From Acanthaster planci (Eukaryota; Echinodermata; Asteroidea; Valvatida; Acanthasteridae): a stretch of DNA of 15,894 nt. Location of the stretch: contig NW_019091446.1 in the NCBI RefSeq assembly GCF_001949145.1, positions 1,058,277 through 1,074,170 on the forward strand, in the 5' to 3' direction. The position numbers and the translations under genes were made by a program. Positions 10,501 through 15,784 of this stretch are shown here, one piece after another; the first letter of the stretch is position 1, and each line of letters begins with the position of its first letter. The notes beneath the pieces were generated by a model that did not search any database, was not told where the DNA came from, and saw only the letters and a list, made by a program, of their open reading frames with translations.

Positions 10501-13500
10501 CAGGGGGCGATGCAACCTCAGATGCAGCCCATGAGACATCGCTCATCAGTAACAATGACTTCAAACTCTTTAAATGGTAAGCTCTGAAGATCAGTTTCAA
10601 GCAGTCAGTGAAACTGTGTAGCATCAGATTCAAAAATCCTTCAGTCGTCAAGTTGATACAAATTCAATGTCTGGAAATTGAAATCTACTTTTATCGTAAA
10701 GACTGATGTTGTGTTGGAAACCCTAATGCTCTTTAATAGTCTTGGCTCTTCTAGTCTAGCAATGTACATGTATGAACCCCCAAGGGGCTATTGCTATTAG
10801 CATGCAAAACCTACTCACCACAGTATGCTCACACACCAAAAACCATCAAAATATTCCACCTGGAGCATGCTTTGCTTTTGAAAACCATTCATAATCTTTC
10901 ATGAAGGGTACTTGAGATATGTACGTGTACTTGGACCCTGTGCTCTGCTGTACAAATTCCGCTAGCACTTGTACACACATAAACCCTTCGTGCTCGCAAT
11001 AGTCCACTTGTACAAGAGACTGCATGTGTTTTGAACTGAATGTGCACAAAAGTGCAGTAAATGTAGGTGCTTAACAGAAATGAGTCAGGGACCAGTCATA
11101 AGAAATGTGCAGTGCATGACTGGTTGGTGAGTGGCTTAAACCTGCCGCGGTATTGTCCTTAAATGTGCGTCAGTACTACAGAAATAACCCACACTTCTAG
11201 CCTGGAAGGGTTTATTTCAGCTCTGAATTCATTGCGCAGTATCGCAGGTCTCATTAAACTCTTTGTTAACATCTTATTTGAAGTATTTTGGTTCTGAAGG
11301 ATTATGTCATCCTTTTTGTTTGGCTTCTCATTGCAACAGGGCCACAGCTGATGTCTTCCGTGGTTTCTCAGAACGTACCCGTGTCTCATTCACCTTCTCC
11401 GACGCCGACCCAGATGGTGGGCTCCGGCCCCGTGGGACTCGTCAAACCCCCAGGACCCCAACCCAAGTCCAACTTTGATAAGATCATTTTCCCCCTGCAG
11501 AACATGTTTCCGGAGTACAACAAGTGAGTAGAGTCCTGATCTCAGGTGTGGCCCTCTAAACATTTCTTCCACTTGATGTGCCACAGTGCGCAGACACACA
11601 GGGGTCATCTCACCAATTTTGACAGACAGCACAAGTTTGTTGAGAATGCATTTTTGCATGGGAGGTTTCATAGATAGGTTCTGGAGGCAGACAGTTATGT
11701 GTGTGTGTACAGTTTGCTGTCCCTAACTTAATTGCTCATTCCATTTAGCAATTCAACATGGCAGGCTCAGGTACGCGGCTGATCATGCCTCCAAATACAC
11801 ACCAAATGGCGAATACATGTTAAAGAGATCTCTCCTGTTTCAAGGGGATTAGTGGTTCTTTACTAGTCTTTGACTACCTTGACTGGGTGTCCATATGTGG
11901 ATTGGGTTTCCAGTCTCTACTTGACTCTTTAGCCTTGGCCTCAAAAAGTCCGAGAACTGTAACTACTTTTCACTCTCTCCCTTCTACTGAGTGTAATTTT
12001 CAGGCCAATGAGCGAACAGTATCTAGGGCACTTTTGACGAATGCTTGGTTTTATTTAACCACTTCGTGCCAGGCCCATATATCCATGTCAATTCTGCTGG
12101 GCTGGGTGACTTTTAAAATGTTTTTTCTGTTTTCAAAATTCTTTAAAAATTCTTAACTTCATCTACTGGACGTTTACACTCACACGAATGACTCTCTGGT
12201 GGCTACTGTAGTCTTGACAGACAACATTCATTGACGCCTGAGTTTTTCACCCAGGCCTGCCACCTTGTATAGCCCAGATTGTGCAGTGTTATGTAATTTT
12301 CCTGAAACTGGCACAGTACGCTGCTGACGTCTTTTCTATAGGGGCCTGATTAGCCGGCAGCGGTATTGTATTGCTCACCACTGGAGCAGTTTTGTCCCCA
12401 GTGGTAATCCGTTCACGCTGAATGCCACAAACAGTGGTATAATCTTTCAAAACAAATGACAGATTTCCTCTGCTATTCACTACAGAAAAAATGCTGGCAA
12501 TACCCAGCAGCTTAGTCTTTTGTTCCGAGTCTTTTGTTACAAGGCCCAGCTCTTTTGTCCGGCTTTGGGCTTTGTATATAAAGCCTATGTCCCGGAAACC
12601 GGGCATCTTGGCACAAAGTGGTTAACTGGTTGTGGTTAAATGCTCAGTGATAATTATATTAGTAACTCATGCATACACGATGGAACAAATTTTAACGGAG
12701 AAAGGTAGGTTATAAAGGACAAATAGATTACATGCTTTACAAAGATGTACGGGATGTGAGCTGTGTGAAGGATGCCGTGATGCCTACCCCCAGTCCCCTC
12801 CGGTCACACCTGACTTTCTTGCTGCTGCTTTTCAAAACTCGTGGTCAACGTGTCTGTTTCTGTTCCGTTCGTCCAGGGTGCAGCTGACCCAGGCCATCCG
12901 GGAGGTCCGCGCTGCCAACAAAGGCTCCCTGTCTGGTCTGTCCATCGAGGAGATCGTCCAGCGAGCCGCGGAGCTCATCCTTAATCAGCAGAGGGCCGTG
13001 GCCCAAGCACAGGTAAACAACAACAGAAATCCTTGAGCTGTTGGCCGTAAAAACTTGTGGTAGCACCATTAAGGCATCTTCTTGTGCTCTTAGTTGTGGA
13101 GAGGTCTGTCCTCGAGCAGAAGCACCCCTCTTCAAAGGCTGGAAAAAGCAGCGTTGGTCAGGATTGTTCAGTTTGGTGGTAGCAATGTGACTGGGACACA
13201 TGCATTTTCTAGTCGTTTGTTAACCAGCAAAGTTCAGTTCTGACCAAAGGAGCCTCTGTTGCTAAGAAAATAGTGCCCTCTCTTGGTCCAGCTGGAGGCC
13301 CATTATGGTACTGCTGCAGATTTTGTGATTAGAAGTCTATCTTTTCATGCATATCCTTCCGGTCTTACTCGAGCCCCAACCTGTTCCACACCAGGTAATA
13401 ATTTATAAAGCGCAAATTTCATGTAGATATATTCAAATGCGCTGTACAATGAAGACGTTAAGTGTGGAACAATGAATACATTTAAACAAACACATAGTTC

Positions 13501-15590
13501 TACAGCGTATTTTGGTTCCACTGTCACTGTATGATGTCACTTTCACTTTGCATAGCTCCACAGGGTTCTGCCTTGAAGACGATGTCATCTGGCTTCATAA
13601 GTTAATTCTCATGCATAGCAGAAATACAGCCGTGAACAGACAGTGTAATATTGCAGTACATGTTTAGCCTGTATTTTCTCCCCTTCGTAATAATCCTGTC
13701 GTGCTTTGCAAATTTCCACGCTTAGCATCTCCTTGATACTATTACTCCAAGCCTTTTTTCTTTTTTGCAGCGAGTGCAGTCCCAAGTCAACAGGCCTGCA
13801 GCAGCTGCCTCTGTGCAGCAAGCACCTGTAGGTGCCACCGCAGGTGCAGCAGCAGGGCCCTCCCGCGCCTCCCCCCGGCTCCAGTGGGAGCCGGCCAAGA
13901 CTCAGCCAGTCTCACCCTGGGGGTTGGCCAAGGAAGAGGCGGAGTTTGAGGAGGATGAAGAGGACCCCTGTGTCATCTGCCATGAGGAGATGCTTCTGGC
14001 AGACACGGTCACGTTGCACTGTGGCCACAGGTTCCATCCTGATGTAAGTTGCCGGACTTGGCCTGTATACACCAGGGTTACGAGTAATAGGTGTGGCTTA
14101 CGCATGAGTGTCACCTGTGAAGGTGGACCTACTTATGAGCACCTACATGTCTGGACCTGCATGAGGTCACCCATACACGGGGCTGTACATACATGTATTA
14201 GGACCTTACGCTGTGGGCCTGCTTAGATAGATCTACACATGTGAACCTGTACTTGTGGATGTAAAGGTATACAGGTGTAGGCCTGCATATGTGGACCTAC
14301 ACATGGGCCTTGGTGTTCATATGTTGATGATTGACTAGTACCTGCTGATGTACACACATGGTCCTGCACATGTTTATCTGCATGTATGAACCCATCTATG
14401 TAGAATCAGCCATTGTCAACCTTGGTGGACCTACTCGTGCAGACCTGTATATGAGGACTTGCAAGTGTAATCCTGTGAATACATATGAGGAATACATATA
14501 TACATATATATGAATACATATGAGGACCTGCAAGTGTAGACCTGTGAATACATATGAGGACCTGCAAGTTTAGACCTATGAATACATATGAGGACCTGAA
14601 AGTGTAGACCTCTAAATGCATATGAGGACCTGCAAGTGAAGACCTATGAATACATATGAGGACCTGCAAGTGTAGACCTGTGAATACATATGAGGACCTG
14701 CAAGTGAAGACCTATGAATACATATGAGGACCTGCAAGTGTAGACCTGTGAATACATATGAGGACCTGCAAGTGAAGACCTATGAATACATATGAGGACC
14801 TGAAAGTGTAGACCTATGAATACATATGAGGACCTGCAAGTGAAGACCTATGAATGCATATGAGGACCTGCAAATGTAGACCTCTAAATGCATATGAGGA
14901 CCTGCAAGTGTAGACCTGTGAATGCATATGAGGACCTGCAAGTGTAGACCTCTAAATGCATATGCGGACCTGCACATGTAGACCTGTGAATCTATACGAG
15001 GACTGCACTTGTAGACCTATGAATGTGAGCCTACACGAGCATCTCCCCTTGCTTGCTCTTTTGAAATTTAGTATTGAAGTTGTCAAAGCGGCTTTCGAAC
15101 ATCCAACATTTTTGTTCTTGTTTTGTGATGTGATCTGTGAAAACCCTTCACATGGTGAGCTTTGTCGTGTTGGTGCATATCAACTTCAAATTGATATGGA
15201 CACACTCTTGTTTTCAGATATTACATTTATGATCCTACTTTGTCTTCAGTATGAATCACGGTTGTCTAGAACCACGAATAAAACAGTTTTGAAAACAGGA
15301 CAGTGTCCAGATCAGTTTGAAGTTGATATGCACCAAAATGACAAAGCTCACCATGTGAAGAGTTTTCACAGATCACATCACAAATGTGCATAGCAGTCCT
15401 GTCATCCTGTGACTGACATGAAATCTGAAGTCTCTTGTCTTCTGTTGTTAATTTTTGGCAGGTTCTGACTTCAGTCGGTTTGTTTTGATTTCTCTAACAG
15501 TGCATCAAGATGTGGTTACAGGAACAGCGCACCTGCCCCACCTGCCGTAACTACACCCTGCTACCTAATGATTATCCTGCACCCAAATAA
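1374..15590 (+). CDS. TTC3: TTC3/DZIP3-like RING-H2 E3 ubiquitin-protein ligase, 3' part of gene (14 exons, 5' end outside window)
   Basis: Joining fourteen exons at GT-AG sites gives one continuous 1440-residue reading frame that begins in mid-codon, so the N-terminus lies upstream. Domains in order: a helical block with GGLDRFLLDSPTF at about 95-107; a charged Glu/Lys/Gln/Arg coiled coil with seven EQRLKD hexapeptides at 281-322; a basic then Ser/acidic disordered stretch; a second coiled coil at about 712-985; a Pro/Gln-rich linker at about 1000-1255; a helical domain with an MFP motif at about 1259-1313; and a RING-H2 with ligands C1387, C1390, C1404, H1406, H1409, C1412, C1423 and C1426. 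This order is that of vertebrate TTC3 and DZIP3. Known of the family: both transfer ubiquitin through the RING; TTC3 acts on phosphorylated Akt, and DZIP3 binds RNA and has been linked to histone H2A ubiquitination. Substrates here are unknown. The symbol is provisional because an invertebrate gene could be co-orthologous to both paralogues. Confidence 0.88.
1545..2170 (+). other. Intron 1 (626 nt), no internal feature seen
   Basis: It starts gtgagt and ends ctcag. There is a pyrimidine-rich stretch around 1610-1670. Open frames at 1514-1744 and 1545-1787 lack domains. The in-frame ATG at 2142 is intronic. Confidence 0.8.
2171..4343 (+). CDS. TTC3: Exon 2, large exon: GGLxxFLL helical block, EQRLKD-repeat coiled coil, Ser/acidic linker (residues 58-781)
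   Basis: The acceptor is ccatttctcag (AG 2169-2170) and the donor is gtatgt at 4344; the 2173-nt exon ends on a codon boundary. An in-frame ATG at 2142 lies in the intron and is not a start. Residues 58-130 form a compact helical block (HFEEVLQRLGPM, then GGLDRFLLDSPTF at 95-107, then DHVCLRRDI) typical of TTC3/DZIP3 proteins. Residues 240-400 are almost entirely Glu/Lys/Gln/Arg, a long coiled coil or single helix. A basic patch with GIKTLIFTKGG follows. From about 450 to 700 the chain is Ser/Thr/Asp/Glu-rich and probably disordered, including SGFSSSSTSEESSESS at 565-580. Residues 712-781 (YPLTVTAEKYHNLWKKYK onward) begin the second coiled coil. One very large exon amid exons of about 100 nt is a marked feature of this gene. 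Confidence 0.9.
2841..2966 (+). repeat. 18-bp tandem repeat, 7 copies, encoding EQRLKD hexapeptides
   Basis: The unit is gagcagcgactgaaagac. Copies start at 2841, 2859, 2877, 2895, 2913, 2931 and 2949. The first has gagcagagactg; the last three carry actcaaa instead of actgaaa; the final one ends gag, so Asp becomes Glu. Near-identity at synonymous sites shows recent expansion by unequal exchange or slippage. Older degenerate relatives (EEQRLKEEQ-like) precede it around 2720-2760. The translated tract is residues 281-322. Confidence 0.95.
4344..4732 (+). other. Intron 2 (389 nt), no internal feature seen
   Basis: It begins gtatgt and ends catccccag. Reading through from exon 2 meets TAA at 4419-4421. 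It is AT-rich with no repeats noted. Confidence 0.8.
4733..4840 (+). CDS. TTC3: Exon 3, coiled coil (residues 782-817)
   Basis: The acceptor is catccccag before 4733 and the donor is gtaagt at 4841; the 108 nt are exactly 36 codons in phase 0. The peptide begins MNLKDVTDKHSRLKDRYDTD and ends LTQTNT. The initial Met is a splice-junction residue, since the frame joins directly to ...EFRLQ from exon 2. Heptad-like Leu spacing and charged residues indicate coiled coil. Confidence 0.88.
4841..5056 (+). other. Intron 3 (216 nt), in frame and stop-free
   Basis: It has good GTAAGT and CTGCAG ends, but its length is 72 codons and it contains no in-frame stop. Retention would add 72 residues (VSQEIVIPPNHLRSSMSRQM onward) inside the coiled coil. 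The peptide has several Pro and no heptads, so intron is the better reading. Confidence 0.75.
5057..5196 (+). CDS. TTC3: Exon 4, coiled coil (residues 818-863 plus split codon 864)
   Basis: The acceptor is ctatcctgcag before 5057 and the donor is gtgagc at 5197. The peptide starts KYEAEQSRMGRQLLETRKTL and ends HSLNSKMK, with the following Ser codon split AG|T. It has dense Glu/Gln/Arg/Lys with regular Leu and is clearly coiled coil. The preceding 216-nt intron is in frame and stop-free (see findings). Confidence 0.9.
5197..5692 (+). other. Intron 4 (496 nt) with one inverted-repeat element
   Basis: It begins gtgagc and ends tcttcaacag. It holds the foldback element at 5241-5403; the rest is AT-rich with nothing recognised. 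Confidence 0.8.
5241..5403. mobile_element. Small foldback/MITE-like element with TA at each end (163 bp)
   Basis: tagagagagtagc at 5241-5253 matches the reverse complement of 5391-5403 (12 of 13). Further in, ttggaaccaaaatgg at 5268-5282 is a perfect 15-nt inverted match to 5357-5371. Both ends are TA, compatible with a TA target-site duplication as in Tc1/mariner-type elements. It has no coding capacity. The class is inference. Confidence 0.55.
5693..5761 (+). CDS. TTC3: Exon 5, small coiled-coil exon (residues 865-886 plus parts of split codons 864 and 887)
   Basis: The acceptor is ttctcttcaacag and the donor is gtatgt at 5762. The 69-nt exon reads LTTQMTSKDELFESTLKTIN. Its phase (one base in, two bases out) fits both neighbours, giving ...KMKS|LTTQ... 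and ...NTE|R|DLW.... At 69 nt it would be missed without splice-phase reasoning, and skipping it would keep the frame. Confidence 0.86.
5762..6307 (+). other. Intron 5 (546 nt), with a T12G7 run
   Basis: It begins gtatgt and ends catttcag. There is a run of twelve T then seven G at 5949-5967, likely length-polymorphic and prone to sequencing error. Nothing else was recognised. Confidence 0.8.
6308..6404 (+). CDS. TTC3: Exon 6, coiled coil (residues 888-919)
   Basis: The acceptor is gcgtttcatttcag before 6308 and the donor is gtaagc at 6405. It reads DLWTAEKLKLEEAAANLEKS and ends RRCQDAE. The 97 nt are one base completing Arg plus 32 codons. The charged Leu/Ala heptads continue the coiled coil. 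Reading past the donor stays open into intron 6 until a stop at 6696-6698, but that tail has no coiled-coil character. Confidence 0.88.
6405..6742 (+). other. Intron 6 (338 nt)
   Basis: It begins gtaagc and ends tgcatttacag. It is open in the exon 6 frame as far as 6698, but its length is not a multiple of three. It holds a 17-nt exact match to exon 5 (6576-6592). Confidence 0.8.
6743..6846 (+). CDS. TTC3: Exon 7, helical segment (residues 920-953 plus split codon 954)
   Basis: The acceptor is tcctgcatttacag before 6743 and the donor is gtgagt at 6847. It reads MSVLNMRCAKDVAPLEAAIR then ECEFHINSCQNTLR, with Lys split AA|G to exon 8. It is probably helical with several Cys (RCAK, ECEF, NSCQ). 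The Met at the junction is not a start. Confidence 0.87.
6847..7563 (+). other. Intron 7 (717 nt), no confident element
   Basis: It begins gtgagt and ends ttctttcag. The middle (7130-7250) is more GC-rich with repeated cctg/ccgg words and a weak 11-nt inverted repeat at 7067-7077 and 7229-7239. Not enough is present to call an element. Confidence 0.75.
7564..7654 (+). CDS. TTC3: Exon 8, helical segment (residues 955-984)
   Basis: The acceptor is gttctttcag before 7564 and the donor is gtctgt at 7655, a weaker but acceptable GT site. The 91 nt supply one base for Lys954 and 30 codons: NPNVGDNFREFGAAWEKCLK then ENQILLASLK. A likely pair of helices ends the coiled-coil region. The next intron, 1833 nt, is the longest complete one in the window. 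Confidence 0.86.
8263..8323. repeat. Perfect 23-bp inverted repeat, 61-nt hairpin
   Basis: 8263-8285 (aaaattctcttttgggaag, then aggt) is the exact reverse complement of 8301-8323. The 15-nt loop can form a further short stem, ggttct with agaacc (8283-8288, 8293-8298). No pairing continues outside the repeat, unlike a canonical microRNA precursor. A foldback element end or small-RNA source is possible. Confidence 0.8.
8451..9329. mobile_element. Probable non-autonomous DNA transposon with about 33-bp terminal inverted repeats (879 bp)
   Basis: The left end ttgttgaaaccttggaggaa ggacacaggagtt (8451-8483) matches the reverse complement of 9295-9329 with one substitution and short gaps; tggaggaaggacacag (8463-8478) is a perfect 16-nt match to 9303-9318. 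A second inward pair, gatgatcatcgc at 8509-8520 and 9207-9218, matches at 11 of 12. The interior has only short frames without domains. I see no clear target-site duplication, so the superfamily and exact ends are open. Confidence 0.6.
9488..9586 (+). CDS. TTC3: Exon 9, end of coiled coil to Pro-rich linker (residues 985-1017)
   Basis: The acceptor is ctccccaatctag before 9488 and the donor is gtgagc at 9587; 99 nt, 33 codons, phase 0 on both sides. It reads AKYDDFMEQVKAGVALTQLT followed by PPKPVKPSKVAGK. The change from helix to Pro/Lys marks the start of the disordered linker. Confidence 0.88.
9587..9987 (+). other. Intron 9 (401 nt), no internal feature seen
   Basis: It begins gtgagc and ends gtctttcag. 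AT-rich; nothing recognised. Confidence 0.8.
9988..10576 (+). CDS. TTC3: Exon 10, Pro/Gln/Ala-rich disordered linker (residues 1018-1213 plus split codon 1214)
   Basis: The acceptor is tgtctttcag before 9988 and the donor is gtaagc at 10577; the 589 nt end one base into a Gly codon. The protein is low complexity: PPRGPPGVGVPFGPR near the start, then PPPEPTHSG and QPQSQPQPKGPLP. One short more ordered stretch, INALEEIRVKIPEQD, stands out and could be a binding motif. GC is visibly higher than in the flanking introns. Retention of the following intron would end the protein after NGKL at the TGA 10585-10587, before the MFP domain and RING. Confidence 0.9.
10577..11339 (+). other. Intron 10 (763 nt), no internal feature seen
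   Basis: It begins gtaagc and ends attgcaacag. A stop (TGA 10585-10587) follows at once in the exon 10 frame. Short minus-strand frames here have no recognisable domain. Confidence 0.8.
11340..11523 (+). CDS. TTC3: Exon 11, Ser/Pro linker and start of MFP helical domain (residues 1215-1274 plus parts of split codons 1214 and 1275)
   Basis: The acceptor is ctcattgcaacag before 11340 and the donor is gtgagt at 11524. Two leading bases complete Gly1214; the exon ends AA of a Lys codon. It reads PQLMSSVVSQNVPVSHSPSP, then a Pro-rich turn, then FDKIIFPLQNMFPEYN. The last segment starts a conserved helical domain completed in exon 12. The MFP tripeptide is the hallmark of CUE-type ubiquitin-binding domains (see findings). 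Confidence 0.88.
11524..12876 (+). other. Intron 11 (1353 nt), hosts a TTAA-flanked MITE
   Basis: It begins gtgagt and ends cgttcgtccag. It has a short gtgtgtgtgt run near 11700 and the element at 12055-12625; the remainder shows nothing. Confidence 0.8.
12055..12625. mobile_element. piggyBac-type non-autonomous element (MITE), 563 bp plus TTAA duplications
   Basis: TTAA at 12055-12058 and 12622-12625 bracket 12059-12621. The left end ccacttcgtgccagg and the reverse complement of the right end ccactttgtgccaag differ at two of 15 positions. A TTAA target duplication with termini starting CC is the signature of the piggyBac superfamily. Subterminal hairpins lie at the right end (cccggaaaccggg near 12592; gggctttgtatataaagcct near 12567). 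The 105-residue minus-strand frame inside (12289-12606) starts in the terminal repeat and shows no transposase motif, so the copy is non-autonomous. Confidence 0.72.
12877..13012 (+). CDS. TTC3: Exon 12, body of the C-terminal helical domain (residues 1276-1320)
   Basis: The acceptor is ccgttcgtccag before 12877 and the donor is gtaaac at 13013. It reads VQLTQAIREVRAANKGSLSG then LSIEEIVQRAAELILNQQ and ends AVAQAQ. With exon 11 this makes an FPxYxxxxLTxxIxEVR...GLSxEEIV...ELIL helical domain that I associate with TTC3/DZIP3 proteins, placed shortly before the RING. GC is higher than in flanking introns. Confidence 0.9.
13013..13770 (+). other. Intron 12 (758 nt), with a possible dispersed-repeat fragment
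   Basis: It begins gtaaac and ends in a strong pyrimidine tract, ttcttttttgcag. At about 13398-13450, taatttataaagcgcaa and a facing atgcgctgtacaa resemble a short palindromic repeat I associate with marine invertebrate genomes. That identification is from memory and weak. Confidence 0.55.
13771..14043 (+). CDS. TTC3: Exon 13, Ala-rich linker, acidic stretch and first half of RING-H2 (residues 1321-1411)
   Basis: The acceptor is ccttttttcttttttgcag before 13771 and the donor is gtaagt at 14044; 273 nt, phase 0. An Ala/Gln/Pro linker leads to an acidic run (EEAEFEEDEED) and then the RING: CVIC (1387, 1390), a 13-residue loop, and CGHRFH (C1404, H1406, H1409). The exon ends at HPD, immediately before the sixth zinc ligand. 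The C-x2-C-x13-C-x-H-x2-H-x2-C spacing is a C3H2C3 RING. This half cannot fold as a RING without exon 14. Confidence 0.93.
14512..15030. repeat. 34-bp minisatellite, about 15-16 copies
   Basis: The core is gaatacatatgaggacctg followed by caagtgtagacctgt. Units start at 14512 and then every 34 bases to 14988, with a one-base deletion in the last full unit. Units from 14614 to 14885 alternate between gaaga-cctat and gtaga-type versions, a 68-bp higher-order period. The two halves of the unit resemble each other (atatgaggacctgca and agtgtagacctgtga), suggesting an older 17-bp ancestor. Diverged relatives extend upstream to about 14116. Confidence 0.95.
15122..15384. repeat. Long inverted repeat: 95-nt arms, 73-nt loop
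   Basis: 15122-15216 and the reverse complement of 15290-15384 align without gaps with about eight differences (about 92 percent identity). They share tttgtgatgtgatctgtgaa and ttcacatggtgagctttgtc exactly. The transcript of this intron would fold into a long near-perfect hairpin. It is probably a foldback transposon copy or inverted duplication; no flanking duplication was found. Confidence 0.92.
15501..15590 (+). CDS. TTC3: Exon 14, second half of RING-H2 and C-terminus (residues 1412-1440, stop TAA)
   Basis: The acceptor is tctctaacag before 15501. It reads CIKMWLQEQRTCPTCRNYTL, then LPNDYPAPK, then TAA at 15588-15590. C1412, C1423 and C1426 complete the zinc ligands. The Trp (W1416) lies at the usual E2-contact position, and the Pro after the seventh ligand (CPTC) is also typical of active RING ligases. 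Only 14 residues follow the last Cys, ending with LLPxxYP, a tail I associate with DZIP3/TTC3. Confidence 0.93.
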   Translation, partial: CIKMWLQEQRTCPTCRNYTLLPNDYPAPK

Positions 15591-15591
15591 A
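15586..15591 (+). terminator. AATAAA overlapping the stop codon
   Basis: The TAA stop (15588-15590) is inside AATAAA. Used as a poly(A) signal it would give a 3' UTR of only some tens of bases. Downstream sequence is only weakly GU-rich, so use is uncertain. Confidence 0.4.
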
Positions 15592-15673
15592 GATCAGTTG
15601 AGTATCTTACACTCAAGTAAGTAACTCAAGTTCATCGTTATATCAACAGTAACAACACCATCAATTTGTGTGA

Positions 15674-15772
15674 ATTGCGGTAGTCAAGCGGTTACGGCAT
15701 ATTGGTGTGTGATGCATGGGTTGTGGGTTCGAATCACGGGTCGGAATTGTGGGCAGGGAGGTTTTTTTTTTA
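15674..15772 (+). mobile_element. tRNA-derived SINE head in the 3' UTR region
   Basis: The RNA polymerase III A box is tagtcaagcggt (15681-15692) and the B box ggttcgaatca (15726-15736), spaced 45 bases as in tRNA genes. A T10 run follows at 15762-15771. The flanks do not pair as a tRNA acceptor stem, so this is a SINE rather than a tRNA gene. Its ends are approximate. Confidence 0.65.
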
Positions 15773-15778
15773 AAGGAA

Positions 15779-15784
15779 AATAAA
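15779..15784 (+). terminator. Probable main poly(A) signal
   Basis: AATAAA is followed 35-75 bases later by GU-rich sequence (gtttttatggttggttgggc, then attgtgcatggttgtg). Cleavage would fall near 15800-15815, giving a 3' UTR of about 200 bases that includes the SINE head. This signal is better placed than the one over the stop codon. Confidence 0.6.

Larger units (their letters stand above)
14044..15500 (+). other. Intron 13 (1457 nt), splits the RING and is mostly repeats
   Basis: It begins gtaagt and ends tctctaacag. From about 14116 to 15036 it is a minisatellite with a degenerate upstream flank, then a foldback at 15122-15384. Open frames on both strands here (14406-14669, 14780-14977, 14956-15393) are by-products of the repeats. 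Confidence 0.85.

Noticed and set aside
12289-12606. Minus-strand 105-residue frame as a transposase
   Set aside because: No DDD/E motif context or zinc finger is seen, it starts inside the terminal inverted repeat, and it is far shorter than a piggyBac transposase.
13765-14226. Separate 153-residue RING protein starting at ATG 13765
   Set aside because: The ATG overlaps the acceptor tract region (ttgcag at 13765-13770) only through a window artefact of the frame; the exon starts at 13771 and the tail past 14043 is intron, leaving an incomplete RING.
14406-14977. Minus-strand frames with repeated ICIHRSTLAGPHM-like peptides as a repeat protein
   Set aside because: They are translations of the 34-bp minisatellite, whose three frames cycle every three units. 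They have no domain and sit in an intron.
14512-15030. CRISPR array
   Set aside because: The repeat units are contiguous with no unique spacers, and the DNA is plainly eukaryotic.
14956-15393. Plus-strand 145-residue frame as a gene
   Set aside because: It runs through the end of the minisatellite and both arms of the foldback; no domain and no splice support.
15674-15750. Functional tRNA gene
   Set aside because: The A and B boxes are present, but I cannot pair an acceptor stem or find a convincing anticodon arm; a SINE head fits better.
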